Shown: positions 12,385 through 22,543 of the stretch, one piece after another
Layout: each line of letters opens with the position of its first letter
Position numbering within the stretch: position 1 is the stretch's first letter
Assembly: GCA_023055425.1 (NCBI GenBank)
Contig: JALGPY010000010.1
Location: 15,101,363-15,165,362 of the forward strand
DNA from: Linanthus parryae
Taxonomy: Eukaryota > Streptophyta > Magnoliopsida > Ericales > Polemoniaceae
Length of the DNA: 64,000 nucleotides
Direction of reading: 5' to 3'
Notes under the pieces: model-generated
The model's input: only the letters and a program-made list of their open reading frames with translations
The model's database searches: none
Told to the model about the DNA's origin: nothing
Position numbers and translations under genes: made by a program

Positions 12385-12392
12385 GTTGCAGC

Positions 12393-12813
12393 GCCCTAAC
12401 ATGATCCAAGGACCTTGAAGGTTTTCAGAAACAATAAGCCCACGCAGGACGTGTGGGTCGACCCAATTCAAATTTCAAACAATTACACGGGATCAATATG
12501 TACTGCATTTACTATTTTTTCATTTAAGGGAAGGAGTATTTTCTTTCCAAGGAAAAGAGGGAAACCCTGGGAGGGCATAGGGCTCGTAAACCCTCGAAGG
12601 GCAGAGAACTCGTTTCACCGATCAGGATGTCTCTCTCTGAATCGCCGACCAGGACCAGCAACTCTCCCTCTGAATCGCCGACCAGCATGTCTACCAGCAC
12701 GTAATCTCTCTCTCTCTCTCTCTTTCCGTTTTGTGCTTCTCTGCGAGCTCGGTTTTCTAATATTGACGCTCCATTTCAACGCGCTGTCGACTTGACGGAG
12801 CAGAGAATTGAAG
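12393..12813 (+). promoter_or_regulatory. Probable promoter and 5' leader of the cyclin gene
   Basis: Lies between the hAT-like element and the cyclin ATG. It contains a partly repeated segment (GAATCGCCGACCAG occurs twice, near 12640 and 12672) and a CT-rich tract (12706-12724), a common feature of plant 5' leaders. An open frame at 12415-12795 has no recognisable similarity and ends before the ATG. I cannot place the transcription start. Confidence 0.4.
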
Positions 12814-15504
12814 ATGGGGATTCGCAACCCTAAAAAAGAAGCTATTAAGCGGAAGCAACCTTTGGTTATTTCTCCAGTTGGTGATGAACTTGTTAAAGAA
12901 TTGCTCAAGGAGGAAAAGACATTAGGGTCTACAATGGAGTATGGTTTGCTCGTCTTACAGGAGGTAAAAAAATCTATTTTCATTGCTGATGGTGCTTCCT
13001 AGTAATATTCTATGATTTTTCTTTTCTTTTATTTTTATTTTTTTTAACTGAAATGTTGGATTTGTGACTGGGTTGCAGGCTTGGGAAAAGTTGAGGTTTC
13101 GGCGAATAACAAAATACATGGCAGTCCAGTTCTACCGCCGTACCTACTGGCAGAAGCCGCCTGACAATGATGTAAGTACCTAAAACCTTTAGGCGCTTGT
13201 TTGATTAAATAATGTTTTCTATTTCGGGAACCGGTCAATTTCAATCTGTTCATGATAACTGGACCGTTGATAGGAATCTCAAGCATATGCAGGTCATTGT
13301 CCCAAGTCGGTGAATTACCATAATCTGTGATTGTGTTTTATACTGAGTTCAGTTTGATAATAGCTTTAAGGAAACCTCAAACACAACGGAAAATTTAATT
13401 TAGACTAGAACTTGAAGCTGGAAACATAATTGAGAACTCTCTGAAATTTAGTTCTTGTTTACTACTTCATTTGTTAAAATCTACGACATGCCTTTCATGA
13501 AAACCACAAGACACGGACCCCATTGAACTTCATGATCTAGGCTTTGATGTCTTGCCTTTACTTAATCTATGTCATTAAGACTTATAATAGATTGGCAATT
13601 AGAATAAGTAACAAAAGTACACCCTGCCGTTTACAGGACCATGTTAACTAAAACTCAACTTTAGTCCAGTATTTTAACAAATACCATGAAGGTATCCCAC
13701 CCAAAGTATGTAATGTAATTTGTCGTTGATTAGAAGTGCTAAGATTAAATAAGTGAGGCTTATATAAAGGACAAATAAGGAACAATAAAAACCCGCCCTG
13801 TAGCCTCAAAGGTGTAGAAAAACAGTGGGTCGACGCTACATTCTTATGAATTCGATTTATCATTTTGAATTCATTCCCTGGGGTACTTCTAATGGGTTTC
13901 AGTAACGGATAGGTGTATATACAGTAATGAAGATAAGATGGACACACGCAGCCAGACGGGAATACCTTATTCATCAAGGAGCATAACCTGCTCAAGAAAT
14001 TTTGTGCGAGTACTATTGTTCAGTCTGTGTTTATATTAATTGATTCATATAGAGAGAAAGATCAAGGGACTAAACCTGCTCAGAAAATTGTGCGCGGCCA
14101 CTATTGCTCAGTCTGTGTTCTTTTTCTTTGTAGAGTAGAGAGAGATGCTTGATGGAGATTTAGTGTTAGAAAAATATCTAGACGAAAAGAGTGTTGTGCT
14201 ATTGTAGTTTCTGCATGTCTCAAGTAATTGAAACTGTTGATTGATAATAATTTCAATGTATGGCTCATGGAATTGATTGCTTGAATGAGAACTTGCTGTG
14301 TTTACTTCCCGAACTCACTTATGACTCTTCCCTTTTTGTTTTTGCTCTTTCAATTGCTAGTGGTGTGTATTATTTAGTCTCTATGAGATGGTTATATTTC
14401 CGTTGGCATGCCTCGTAATAGCTGCAAAGTTGGAAGAGACCCAGTACTTCCATATCGAATTGGACCATTGTTGATGAGGCTCTACCCCCCACCCTTGCTG
14501 AGCTCAGTTTGATAATAGCTTTAGAGAAACCTGAAACAAAACGGAGCCTGATGTTTAATTTAGACTAGAACTGGAAGCTGTAGTTGTGCATGACTGAATT
14601 CATTGAAGCTGTTGATTGATAGGATTGACAGGATTGTTTAAGTTCGATGTGCTATGTGGAGTTTCAAAAAGTCCGGATCTGGTTGCTGCTCTTTCGGCTG
14701 CTAATGATGTTATTTGTTGATCTCTAGGAGAAGGATATCGTCCCGTTGGCATGCCTTCTGATAGCTGCAAAGCTGGAAGAGACCCAGTACCCCCATTTCG
14801 AACCGGACATTTTTCATGACGTCTTACAGCCCCTAGCTGGTTCCTTCGATATGGCGAGGATGTACCTTATTGAACTTGATGTGCTGGCAAAACTCAAATG
14901 GGAACTTTACTGGGTCACTCCTTTTCACTACCTTGGCTATTTGATTCAAAAACTTGATTGCCCAGATGAGTACCGTGGAATTATGTACGATGCTGCAGAC
15001 CTAATTGTGGAAACTGCACTAGGTGGAAAAATCTACTTCACTTTTTGAATAAAATCTTGGAATGCTGATGTAGTTTTAACAATGTAATGTGGTTGGTTTC
15101 TTTCATTTTGCAGATGATGAGTTCCTGGGTTTTTCACCATCAACTATTGCCGCAGCTTCTGTCAACCTGATGTATCTCGAACTCAAACAGGCTGATGTTC
15201 CCAATGGCTTCTTTGGCCTACTGGACGAGGTAGGATATGAAAATATATAGTATAGTGTGAGTATGAACAATTATGAATTCACAATCTGAGTATGACTTCT
15301 TTTTTTGCTTGTTTTTATGCACTGTAGGAGAGGCCATACGCTACTCAAATGGCATTTTGTTCACTCGCCTCTACCTTTTTCTTGTTTTGTGCACAGGAAA
15401 ATGTCAAGGCGTGTTTGATGGTCTTGGGGGCATTCCGTGAAAGGAAAAGAGGAAATGACAAGCATGCCCAGGGGAGTCAGAAGAAGGCGAGAATATCCTG
15501 AATG
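12814..15504 (+). CDS. Cyclin, divergent D-type-like, five exons
   Basis: Exons: 12814-12963, 13079-13171, 14728-15022, 15114-15229, 15397-15504. All introns are GT-AG and the joined frame is open, giving about 253 residues. Cyclins bind and activate cyclin-dependent kinases. The N-terminal cyclin fold is seen as AWEKLRFRRITKYMAVQFYRR (residues 51-71), then PLACLLIAAKLEET, the box that in D cyclins reads LAVACLSLAAKMEET. ELDVLAKLKWELYWVTPFHYLGY matches the end of the first cyclin fold, and FLGFSPSTIAAASVNLMYLEL is the start of the second. The C-terminus is short, basic and charged. In-frame TGA at 12793 makes 12814 the first ATG. Odd points: it is shorter than most D cyclins (usually 300 or more), lacks an LxCxE retinoblastoma-binding motif, and has a 1.55-kb second intron holding a copy of exon 3. 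Exon 5 might start elsewhere: an AG at 15328-15329 could be an alternative acceptor. Confidence 0.78.
13986..14119. repeat. Imperfect tandem repeat in cyclin intron 2
   Basis: ACCTGCTCA...TTCAGTCTGTGTT at 13986-14031 is repeated at 14075-14119 with several changes, a period near 89 bp. Noncoding. Confidence 0.7.
14394..14475 (+). pseudogene. Partial duplicate of cyclin exon 3 inside intron 2
   Basis: This stretch repeats the first part of exon 3 (14741 onwards): CCGTTGGCATGCC, then the AAKLEETQY-coding segment, with scattered substitutions. It breaks off at GGACCATTGTTGATGAG. It lacks a good acceptor site and is followed by intronic DNA, so I treat it as a dead exon copy. A neighbouring duplicated intron segment (13345-13430 and 14500-14585) shows that the intron grew by local duplication. 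Confidence 0.75.
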
Positions 15505-16227
15505 ATGTTGAACGCCTTTTCTTAAATTCGTATGATTGATCATCCATCAATGAATTTTATTGTGGCCATGGATGATAAATTTTGTTGTGCTGCTGTTAGA
15601 GTTCGTTCCTCACGGAACTTGGTAGTACGCTGCGTATTGTTTTAACACTGTTTACGATCCACTTCTTGTCTTTGATTCGTTCCTCTATTGCATAGTAGTA
15701 TTATTTTGGGTTTCCATGTGCTTTCTTTTTTTGTGTGTGCGAAGTTTTTACATACCTCTTCATTGAGATTCTAAAGGATTATATTCAGTACCGTCTGGGG
15801 AGAGTATTCAGCTCTACCTGGTGCTCACGTGTTGCTAGAAGCATCACATAGCTACTGCGAATCACCCGACGGGTACTCCTTTCTCGAAACACAACATTGA
15901 AACTACGAAGCCCGTCCTTGGTTCAAGTTCTTTTCTTACCAGTAGGCAGCGTCAGGGTTCCTGAGACAGCTTTTATCGTTCAACCGGTAAGACCGTTGGT
16001 TCAACCGGTCAAGCTGGGGGTTCACATAATTATATTAAATAATTATTTTATAAAATATCATAAATTTGTATTAACAGATTTGGGGTTGATTTGGTAATGC
16101 CATGATGGTTTACAGAGTTCGGTAGGAAGTAAGGCGAGAAAGTTATCGTGGAAGTCTACTCAAAAGTGTTAAAGAGAATGTGATATTTAACAAAATCTCT
16201 ATTAAACAACAAGATAAAATCGGGTGA

Positions 16228-16260
<33 letters not shown>

Positions 16261-16811
16261 AAAAAAAAAAAAAAAAAAACTATAAAAAGTCATAAATAGA
16301 AAAACAGTTTTCTATTTGAATTTTACTCGTGAACACATCAATATAACTTTGTTTGGGCTTAATAGTATTTTCTTTGGGACACTTCCTTGCTACTATTGAG
16401 GGACGCAATGAAAAATGCTTAATTAAGGGAGGTATTTGTAGTTAGTGGAAACTTTGGGGAGGGAGGGGGGTTGGTTAGTTTAGGTCGAAGTGACCCATGA
16501 AAACGCCGAAGCTACCGAACACTCCCTACTCCGCGTAGCCAAAGAGAACGGGACGGATGGGTCTTTGAGCATGATTGTGCTACAAAATTTTAATATACAC
16601 TATCATTATTATTTAAATCAGGAAATTATATGTGACACGGTCTATTCTATTGATGGCAATCAATTTTAGCTCTCGGAACGTGACACCAAATTTTGAAAAA
16701 ACGACTGGTCAACGAACTTACTAATCATCAATTTGAAGTTCAATCTGACCGACTGTTGGTTCAACCGGTCAAATCGCAGGTTCACATAATATTATTCAAT
16801 ATTTATTTGGT
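15505..16811. other. Cyclin 3' flank and small dispersed repeats
   Basis: The first 200-250 bases are probably the 3' untranslated region. No other gene is seen. A word containing GGTTCAACCGGTCAA followed by GGTTCACATAAT occurs at 15988-16030 and 16753-16790. A relative lies at 18526-18560. These look like ends of an unidentified dispersed repeat. Confidence 0.45.
16229..16279. repeat. Poly-A tract
   Basis: Fifty A with a single T (16259). It could be the tail of an old retroposed sequence or a simple homopolymer expansion. No coding sequence ends here. Confidence 0.95.
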
Positions 16812-17985
16812 TTAATTACTTAATGCATACCCCCAGTATGCCGAATCTAGCACTTTGCAACTCCCTGTTCTAAAACTAGCTGATTGGAACTCCCATTTGC
16901 AAAAAATATGTCAATGTGAAACTGGTAAAAAAATTCCATGCATCACTTAAAGGAATATTTCGTTAGTTGACAAACAAGTCCATTTTGTTAGGGGTAAAGC
17001 AGTCTACTCCTTAAAAAAATGAACACCACAACAGCCACCCTCAACTCCGCCACTGCCACCATCAACTCCGCCATCCCATACCCAGATTTGATCATGATTT
17101 CTTTAATTTTCTATATAGAAAAAACAAGTTACATTTTTACTACTCCAAATTACCCGAAATTTCCCCAATTTCACACGAGTAATCCACGACCCGTCAAACT
17201 TCTTGTAGAAGGAATCAAGATCTTTGGAGAACAAAATACTGTCGAGGCTTTGATGATAATAAGATCTTCTAAGCAAACACGAAAAATTCTATCTGCAATT
17301 GAAGAGGGACTGAATTGAAGCATTTGTGGACTATGAACTCAAACAGATCGCAGTAGAAGAAAACAAATAAGCTGATTGTTTACCTGCCAATTTATATAAC
17401 ACCAAATTTGCCAAGTTGAAGTTCAGGCAATGCTTCGATTGAGAAGTCTTCTGGTGGATTCGATTTTGCAGGTGTTTGAGCCATTTGGGGAGAACCCAGT
17501 TTCAAAATCACTTGGGGATTGAAGATCAGAGAGTTCAAAGCTTGAACTCTGATATGGGTTCTAATTTCTGACATAAAAGGTCAAATATTGGACTGATTTG
17601 GAGGAATAAATTGTTGACATCAGTTGAATCTGGAGCTTGGGGGACAGAGAGGGCTGACTATTGGTTGGCGACTGTTGGAGAAGAAGCTAGAAACGGAGAA
17701 GAATCGAGGATGGATCAGAAGGAAAGATGAAAACAGACGCCGAAGATGGGAGAGAAAGGGTTTTTCTACTTCCTTATCTTCATCTGAGAATTTTCTTTTT
17801 CCCTATTTTATTATTTTAAATATGATACTATTTCTAGGCATGGATACTATTTTTAGGCATGGAATTTTTTACCAGTTTCACATTGACATATTTTTTGCAA
17901 ATGGGGGTTTCAATCAGCTAGTTCTAGAACAGGGGGTTGCAATGTGCTTGTTTCGGCATACTGGAGGTATGCATTAAGTAATTAA
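16812..17985. mobile_element. DNA transposon-like element with 130-bp terminal inverted repeats
   Basis: A 1174-bp element. Its left arm 16812-16941 is the inverted complement of 17857-17985 with only scattered differences; both start TTAATTACTTAATGCATACC. Long arms without a transposase resemble non-autonomous Mutator-like elements. I could not find a clear 9-bp target duplication; the arms end in the palindrome TAATTA, which hides the boundary. The interior (16942-17856) has short open stretches on both strands (17019-17318 plus, 17392-17574 minus). They match no family I know and could be captured gene pieces. Confidence 0.75.
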
Positions 17986-18059
17986 GCCTACTTATTTTAT
18001 TTCAGTTTATGATTTGAGTACAAATTTAACTTTTATGGTCATTTTGGACACTATCGCAG

Positions 18060-18485
18060 TGAGAAGAGAAACATGGTTCTCAAGAGAAGTGGAACGTTAC
18101 AGGTTGGGGTTGTGGTCAGTTACGTCACTATCGCAGTGAGTATCCTCGGACGAATGCAACAAGTTTTGGTGAGGGATCTTAGCAGGGTAGTGTGAACAAA
18201 CAGTCATAGTTTTATCCTGCACCATCTTAGCTGTCTATTAGACCACCAAATTCGCAAGGTTCAGGGGGATCCCAACAAACTGTTCATGGTCGAGGAAAAG
18301 GGAAATATGGTGGGAAAAGCTAGGGGTTTCAAGGTAGAAAATTTGCACTATATCCAATTGAGGAGCCCTCAAGTGACAACTCAATGATACGAGGTATATT
18401 TTTATTGCACAATACATGGGTAAATGTCCTGTTTGATTCATGCACTTCACATTCCTTCATATCTGCTTCATGTGTTTCACTACTA
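18060..18485 (+). pseudogene. Ty3/gypsy gag zinc knuckle and aspartic protease fragment
   Basis: Reading this stretch with interruptions gives a Q/G/S-rich gag tail with a degraded knuckle (GHYRSE-like, about 18117-18140). Then comes a protease block near 18415-18480: NVLFDSCTSHSFISASCVSLL, matching the family's VLFD(S/T)GASHSFIS block with G replaced by C. No reverse transcriptase follows. It is cut off by other repeat sequence at about 18500. It is a small relic of one gypsy element. Confidence 0.65.
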
Positions 18486-18591
18486 GGCTTATATACGTAA
18501 ACTCTATATTTTTCTTTGAGAGTGAACTCGCCGGTCAGATCGCGGGTTCATATAATAATATTAAATGATTATTTTAAACTATTTTATAAAT

Positions 18592-18720
18592 AGGTAAAAG
18601 ACATTTTTCACCCCTCTATTATGGCTAAAACACAGATACCCCCCTACACTATGGTTACATACATTTTGGTCCCCTGTCAGAGGAAGGAGGTAACGGCGCA
18701 CTAATAGAGGGGGGAAAGGA
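18592..18720 (+). repeat. Dispersed repeat, copy 1
   Basis: Includes CACCCCTCTATTATGGCTAA, then ACTATGGTTA and GGTCCCCTGTCAG. The same succession occurs on the minus strand at 28525-28630. It is probably an end of a MITE or retroelement family; the class is undetermined. Confidence 0.65.
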
Positions 18721-18898
18721 CGAAAATACCCCTGAAATTTGACAAAATTTCCCACTACAAAAGCCTTTTCCTTCCCTTCTCCTCATTTTGTAACCCTAGC
18801 CAACCTTAATTCTTCCTTTATATTTTCCTCCTCTCTTCCATATTAAGACACAACCCACCTCCACTATCATAAAGCTCCACCACCTCCAACCTTATCTC

Positions 18899-18901
<3 letters not shown>

Positions 18902-18964
<63 letters not shown>
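18902..18964. repeat. (CT)n microsatellite
   Basis: About 31 CT units, placed just before the orphan ORF at 19017. CT tracts are common in plant 5' leaders. Confidence 0.95.
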
Positions 18965-18969
<5 letters not shown>

Positions 18970-19016
18970 CTTCTCCTATCTCCCGACACAACCCAGTTCA
19001 GATTTAAGATCCTACG

Positions 19017-20083
19017 ATGGCGAGAGTTCAGGCATCGATCAGTTTAACCGGCGGCTATTTTGACATAGGAGAGTTGGGCTGTCGTGCGTTTGGAGGTTCG
19101 ATCGCCTTCCCGGAAGGTTCTGCCGAGATTGTCGCTCCGAACGATCTTGCCGACGATGATGGATGTGCCTTAGACGTGGATTGCAGATACGATGGTTCTC
19201 CTCAAGGTTTACAAACCCGCGGGTTTAGCGAGTTTACGATCCTACATGGCCAATCGGGTTGACCTGCTTGAAAACCCGACGGCTAACAAACCCGCAACAA
19301 ACTCGTCGAACCCGTAGACCCACGATTTGACCAGCGGGTTTACCGAGTCAACTCATTGCGAAAACAATGTAGTTTTAGTAAGTTTTTGATCTTTTATTGC
19401 ACTAAAAATGAGGCAGTCACCCGCCTTCAAACATTGGTTAACCATTAAAATTATCACACGATTAAGAAATAAACTAACAACCAATATCCAATCAACCACA
19501 CCGATGATTGTGTAAATATTAAACGAACCACACTAATTAAGATTATATGTAAGTTTATTTTTATTTTTTGAAGGACTAATTTAAGAGATAATTTATAGAA
19601 CTTAACTTAGTAAATATTAACTACACCCTTACTTCATATAAGTTGTTGGATTCAAGGAAGAAATATAAATTAATGAATTAACAAATTAGGCTTAATTGTA
19701 AACTTTTAAATTTAAAGATTGTAGCATTGACTCAATTTTATACCAGACAAATGTAGCATTTAATCATTAAAATCTCAAAAGATTCAACTTTTCATAGGTG
19801 TAAAGTTATGTGTAGTAAAAAATTGAATATTTGAAGTAAAACGTGACCCGGGAGAGTCTCGGGTCACGAGTCGAGTCTACCCACCCTCTACGGGTTTATG
19901 CTTACCCACGGGTTTGAAAACCTTGGTCCTCCTACACTATACCCTTATCGGGGCCTTGATTTTGGAGCTCTGTTTCCCTCTGTCGCTGACCTTGGTAGAG
20001 TTGCATCTAGATCTCGACTTCTCCTTTCAACGAGTGAATATGAGTCTCAGCTTCTTCCTTTGGCAGAGATGCTTTCTGATTAG
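19017..20083 (+). pseudogene. Small orphan ORF split by a hAT-like insertion
   Basis: Left part 19017-19202 (62 codons from ATG) and right part 19934-20083 (49 codons plus TAG). They are in the same reading frame once the element at 19203-19925 and one target-duplication copy are disregarded. The coding stretch is clearly richer in GC than its surroundings. It is preceded by a C/T-rich leader with a CT microsatellite, which suggests a genuine former gene. I do not recognise the protein: acidic in the middle, with FGGSIAFPEGSAEIVAP in the left part and SRSRLLLSTSEYESQLLPL in the right. No signal peptide or membrane segment is evident. It could also be one exon of a larger gene. Confidence 0.5.
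19203..19925. mobile_element. hAT-like non-autonomous element inside the orphan ORF
   Basis: A 723-bp noncoding element with inverted ends: CAAGGTTTACAAACCCGCGG at the left, and a right end whose complement is CAAGGTTTTCAAACCCGTGG. It is flanked by GTTCTCCT (19195-19202) and GTCCTCCT (19926-19933), a 7/8 match and the 8-bp duplication expected of hAT elements. The ends are rich in CCCG/CGGG words and the interior is AT-rich. There is no transposase. Confidence 0.82.
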
Positions 20084-20393
20084 GGTTGTGATGCTTTCTA
20101 ATTTGGGCTGTGAAGTGGTCTATGTTTTGGTAATGGGCTATCTGAGTGGTCTCGGTTTGACTATTTTTCTCAGCAATTAACCCTCTTTGGTGCTGTGTTG
20201 TTTAATTTTGTTTGGCCTTTCAGATTGGTTTTCTTTGGAAATGGGTATTGTTTGTGCCCAACTTTGATTTTTTTTTTCTGGAAAAGGGTACTGTTGTGTT
20301 AGACGACGGATGTTTGGGGTCCCTTTGATTTTTATATGTCTCTTGATTTGCCCCCTCTATTAGGAGATGATGAATTCAATGAATTGAATTCAT

Positions 20394-21134
20394 TTGATGA
20401 GAAGTTGTTACTTTCTGGGTGGTGCTTCGTTTTGCAGCCATGGTAGGTGCAATCTTCTTTTCCTGTTTTCATGGTTGTTGTTGCCTGCTGCTTTTGCTGC
20501 TGTGTTCGTGGTGGGAATTCACTGGTGGTAGTAGTGGTGATGCTGGTGGGAATTCAATGGTGGTGGTGGTGTTGCTGGTGGGGATTTGGTGGTGGTGGAG
20601 GTTGTGGCCAATGTTGGAGTAAATGCCCTAGAGGCAGTCTTATTTTCAGTATGAATAATGTTTTGGCTAGAACATTCATTTATTATTTATGGAGATATAT
20701 AATATAATGATCTCATTAAATTAAAATTGTTGTTTATCTTAAATATCCGTAGTTAAGTATATTGATGAGAAGTTGTTACTTTCCGGGTGGTGCTTCGTTT
20801 TGCAGCCACGGTAGGTGCAATCTTCTTTGCCTGTTTTCATGGTTGTTGTTGCCTGCTGCTTTTGCTGCTGTGTTCGTGGTGGGAATTCAGTGGTGGTAGT
20901 GGTGATGATGCTGGTGGGGATTCAATGTTGGTGGTGGTGTTGCTGGTGGGGATTTGGTGGTGGTGAAGGTTGTGGTCAATGTTGGAGTAGATGCCCTAGA
21001 GGCAATCTTATTTTCAGTATGAATAATTTTTTGGCTAGAACATTCATTTATTATTTATGGATACATATAATATAATGAACTCATTAAATTACAACTGTTG
21101 TTTATCTTAAATATCCGTAGTCAAGTATATTGAT
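20394..21134 (+). repeat. 368-bp tandem duplication of a host-LTR junction
   Basis: The unit 20394-20761 repeats at 20762-21129 with a few percent mismatches. Each unit holds about 218 bp of G/T-rich host DNA followed by about 150 bp of a copia LTR start (LTR starts at 20612 and 20980). The junction word TTGAT recurs exactly 368 bp apart (20394, 20762, 21130), so the duplication was probably formed at a 5-bp microhomology. Confidence 0.9.
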
Positions 21135-21628
21135 TAATAGGACATGCACTATGCATGGAGACTAGTATGTGGGTAGATTGATATGGAGATATCAAGTCTA
21201 ACACATGGGCATGCATTAGGAGTAATGGCATACTGGATTGACCCACCACGAGAAGGCTACATATGAATTATGTGAATGTCACAAGTGCTTCTCGTAGTGA
21301 CAATGGCGTTGTCGTCCTTAGACTTGAAGTCAGTAAATACTCTAGTTGTGAAATATCATGTTTGATATTATCAAACGTTACACTGTAACTAGGTAACTAT
21401 AAAGATGGTAATCAGACATGATAGGAAGCAAGCTGAGAGAGGGTAGTGACGTAGAGAGAACTTTCCCTCCCACATAATGGGAGAAAATACGGAGATTCGA
21501 GGGGTAGTGCCTATGAAATACCTTGACAGACTAAGATAAATCAATATGTGATATCGATGTTATCTGTAGGCTTATCTGTACATATAAGCCTATTCACAGG
21601 ATCGAGAAATTATGGATTGGATATATGT
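20980..21628 (+). repeat. Truncated left LTR of copia-1
   Basis: Starts TGTTGGAGTAGATGCCC and follows the family LTR as far as GGATTGGATATATG, where homology stops. It then continues as element leader sequence. The missing part is the R/U5 half. Confidence 0.8.
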
Positions 21629-22543
21629 GCTAGCTAGTATTAGATAGTTAGATGATAGTCAAGACATGGAGAAGAAGCTTAAAGAATAGAAGAAACCACA
21701 AGAAGGCATTATTCCACAAGCTAAGGCGCATGGACTAAAGATGGAGGCACATGGATATGAGCTTGGTGTTTTTAGGGCTTATATATATTCTCATTGACTT
21801 GGAATATCTTAGTTTTAGGAGGCCACATCCACATCACGTTTATTTATTATTTTTGGTTATTTAATTTATTGTCTTGTTATTTATTTTTGGTGTATGGATG
21901 ATGCATGGAAATTGTGACGAGATGATAACTAAAAACCTCGAATCTTTTATTTTGGGATTTCCCAACCCAAATAAGTAGATCAGTTGGATTAACTAAACAA
22001 TTAAAATTTAAAGGTAAAATTCCTCAAATTAAATATTGCGTTTTTACCTTCTCGTTACTTAACACTCGTCAAAACTATAATGTATAAATTCGGGCTTGCC
22101 AAAGCAATGAGATTTGATTCTTTATAGGATGACGCGATGGCACAAGCAAGTAATGTGAAATTATTGAAGTAAGAGGTTGGACGCAACTAGGCTACTTCGA
22201 TAGGATTGAAAGCCTAGACGCAAGAAAATTGGAATTATCTATGAGATAGATAAATAAGGAGTTATTTGTCCAATTGAATCAAGATTTGCATAGGATGTAA
22301 TTGGAAATTTTTCCTACCAAAATAACTAATTCTTGTGTGACTTGCCAAAGCTAGCTGAAGAGGAAGTGAAATATAGATCTTGGCCCACTAGAAGATATAT
22401 ATGATATTTTCCGCATTAATAGAGATGGTTATTAATCCGAGAAAAATAGTGTGAGCTATATTTAATAATCTAGTCATTATTAAATGTAGTCATTTGTTCA
22501 CAAAATACTAAAACTTCTATATTTCTCATTTTATAGAATTTCA

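Noticed and set aside
12415..12795. 126-codon frame upstream of the cyclin
   Set aside because: It overlaps a CT-rich leader and an internal repeat, shows no family pattern, and its partner frame on the opposite strand is equally open.
18060..18485. Considered as a host zinc-finger gene
   Set aside because: The FD..(T/S)SHSFIS block next to a knuckle remnant is the gypsy protease signature.
20419..21075. Tryptophan/glycine/valine-rich small proteins repeated twice
   Set aside because: Low-complexity GGT repeats in the duplicated host segment give such frames in every register; no conserved domain.
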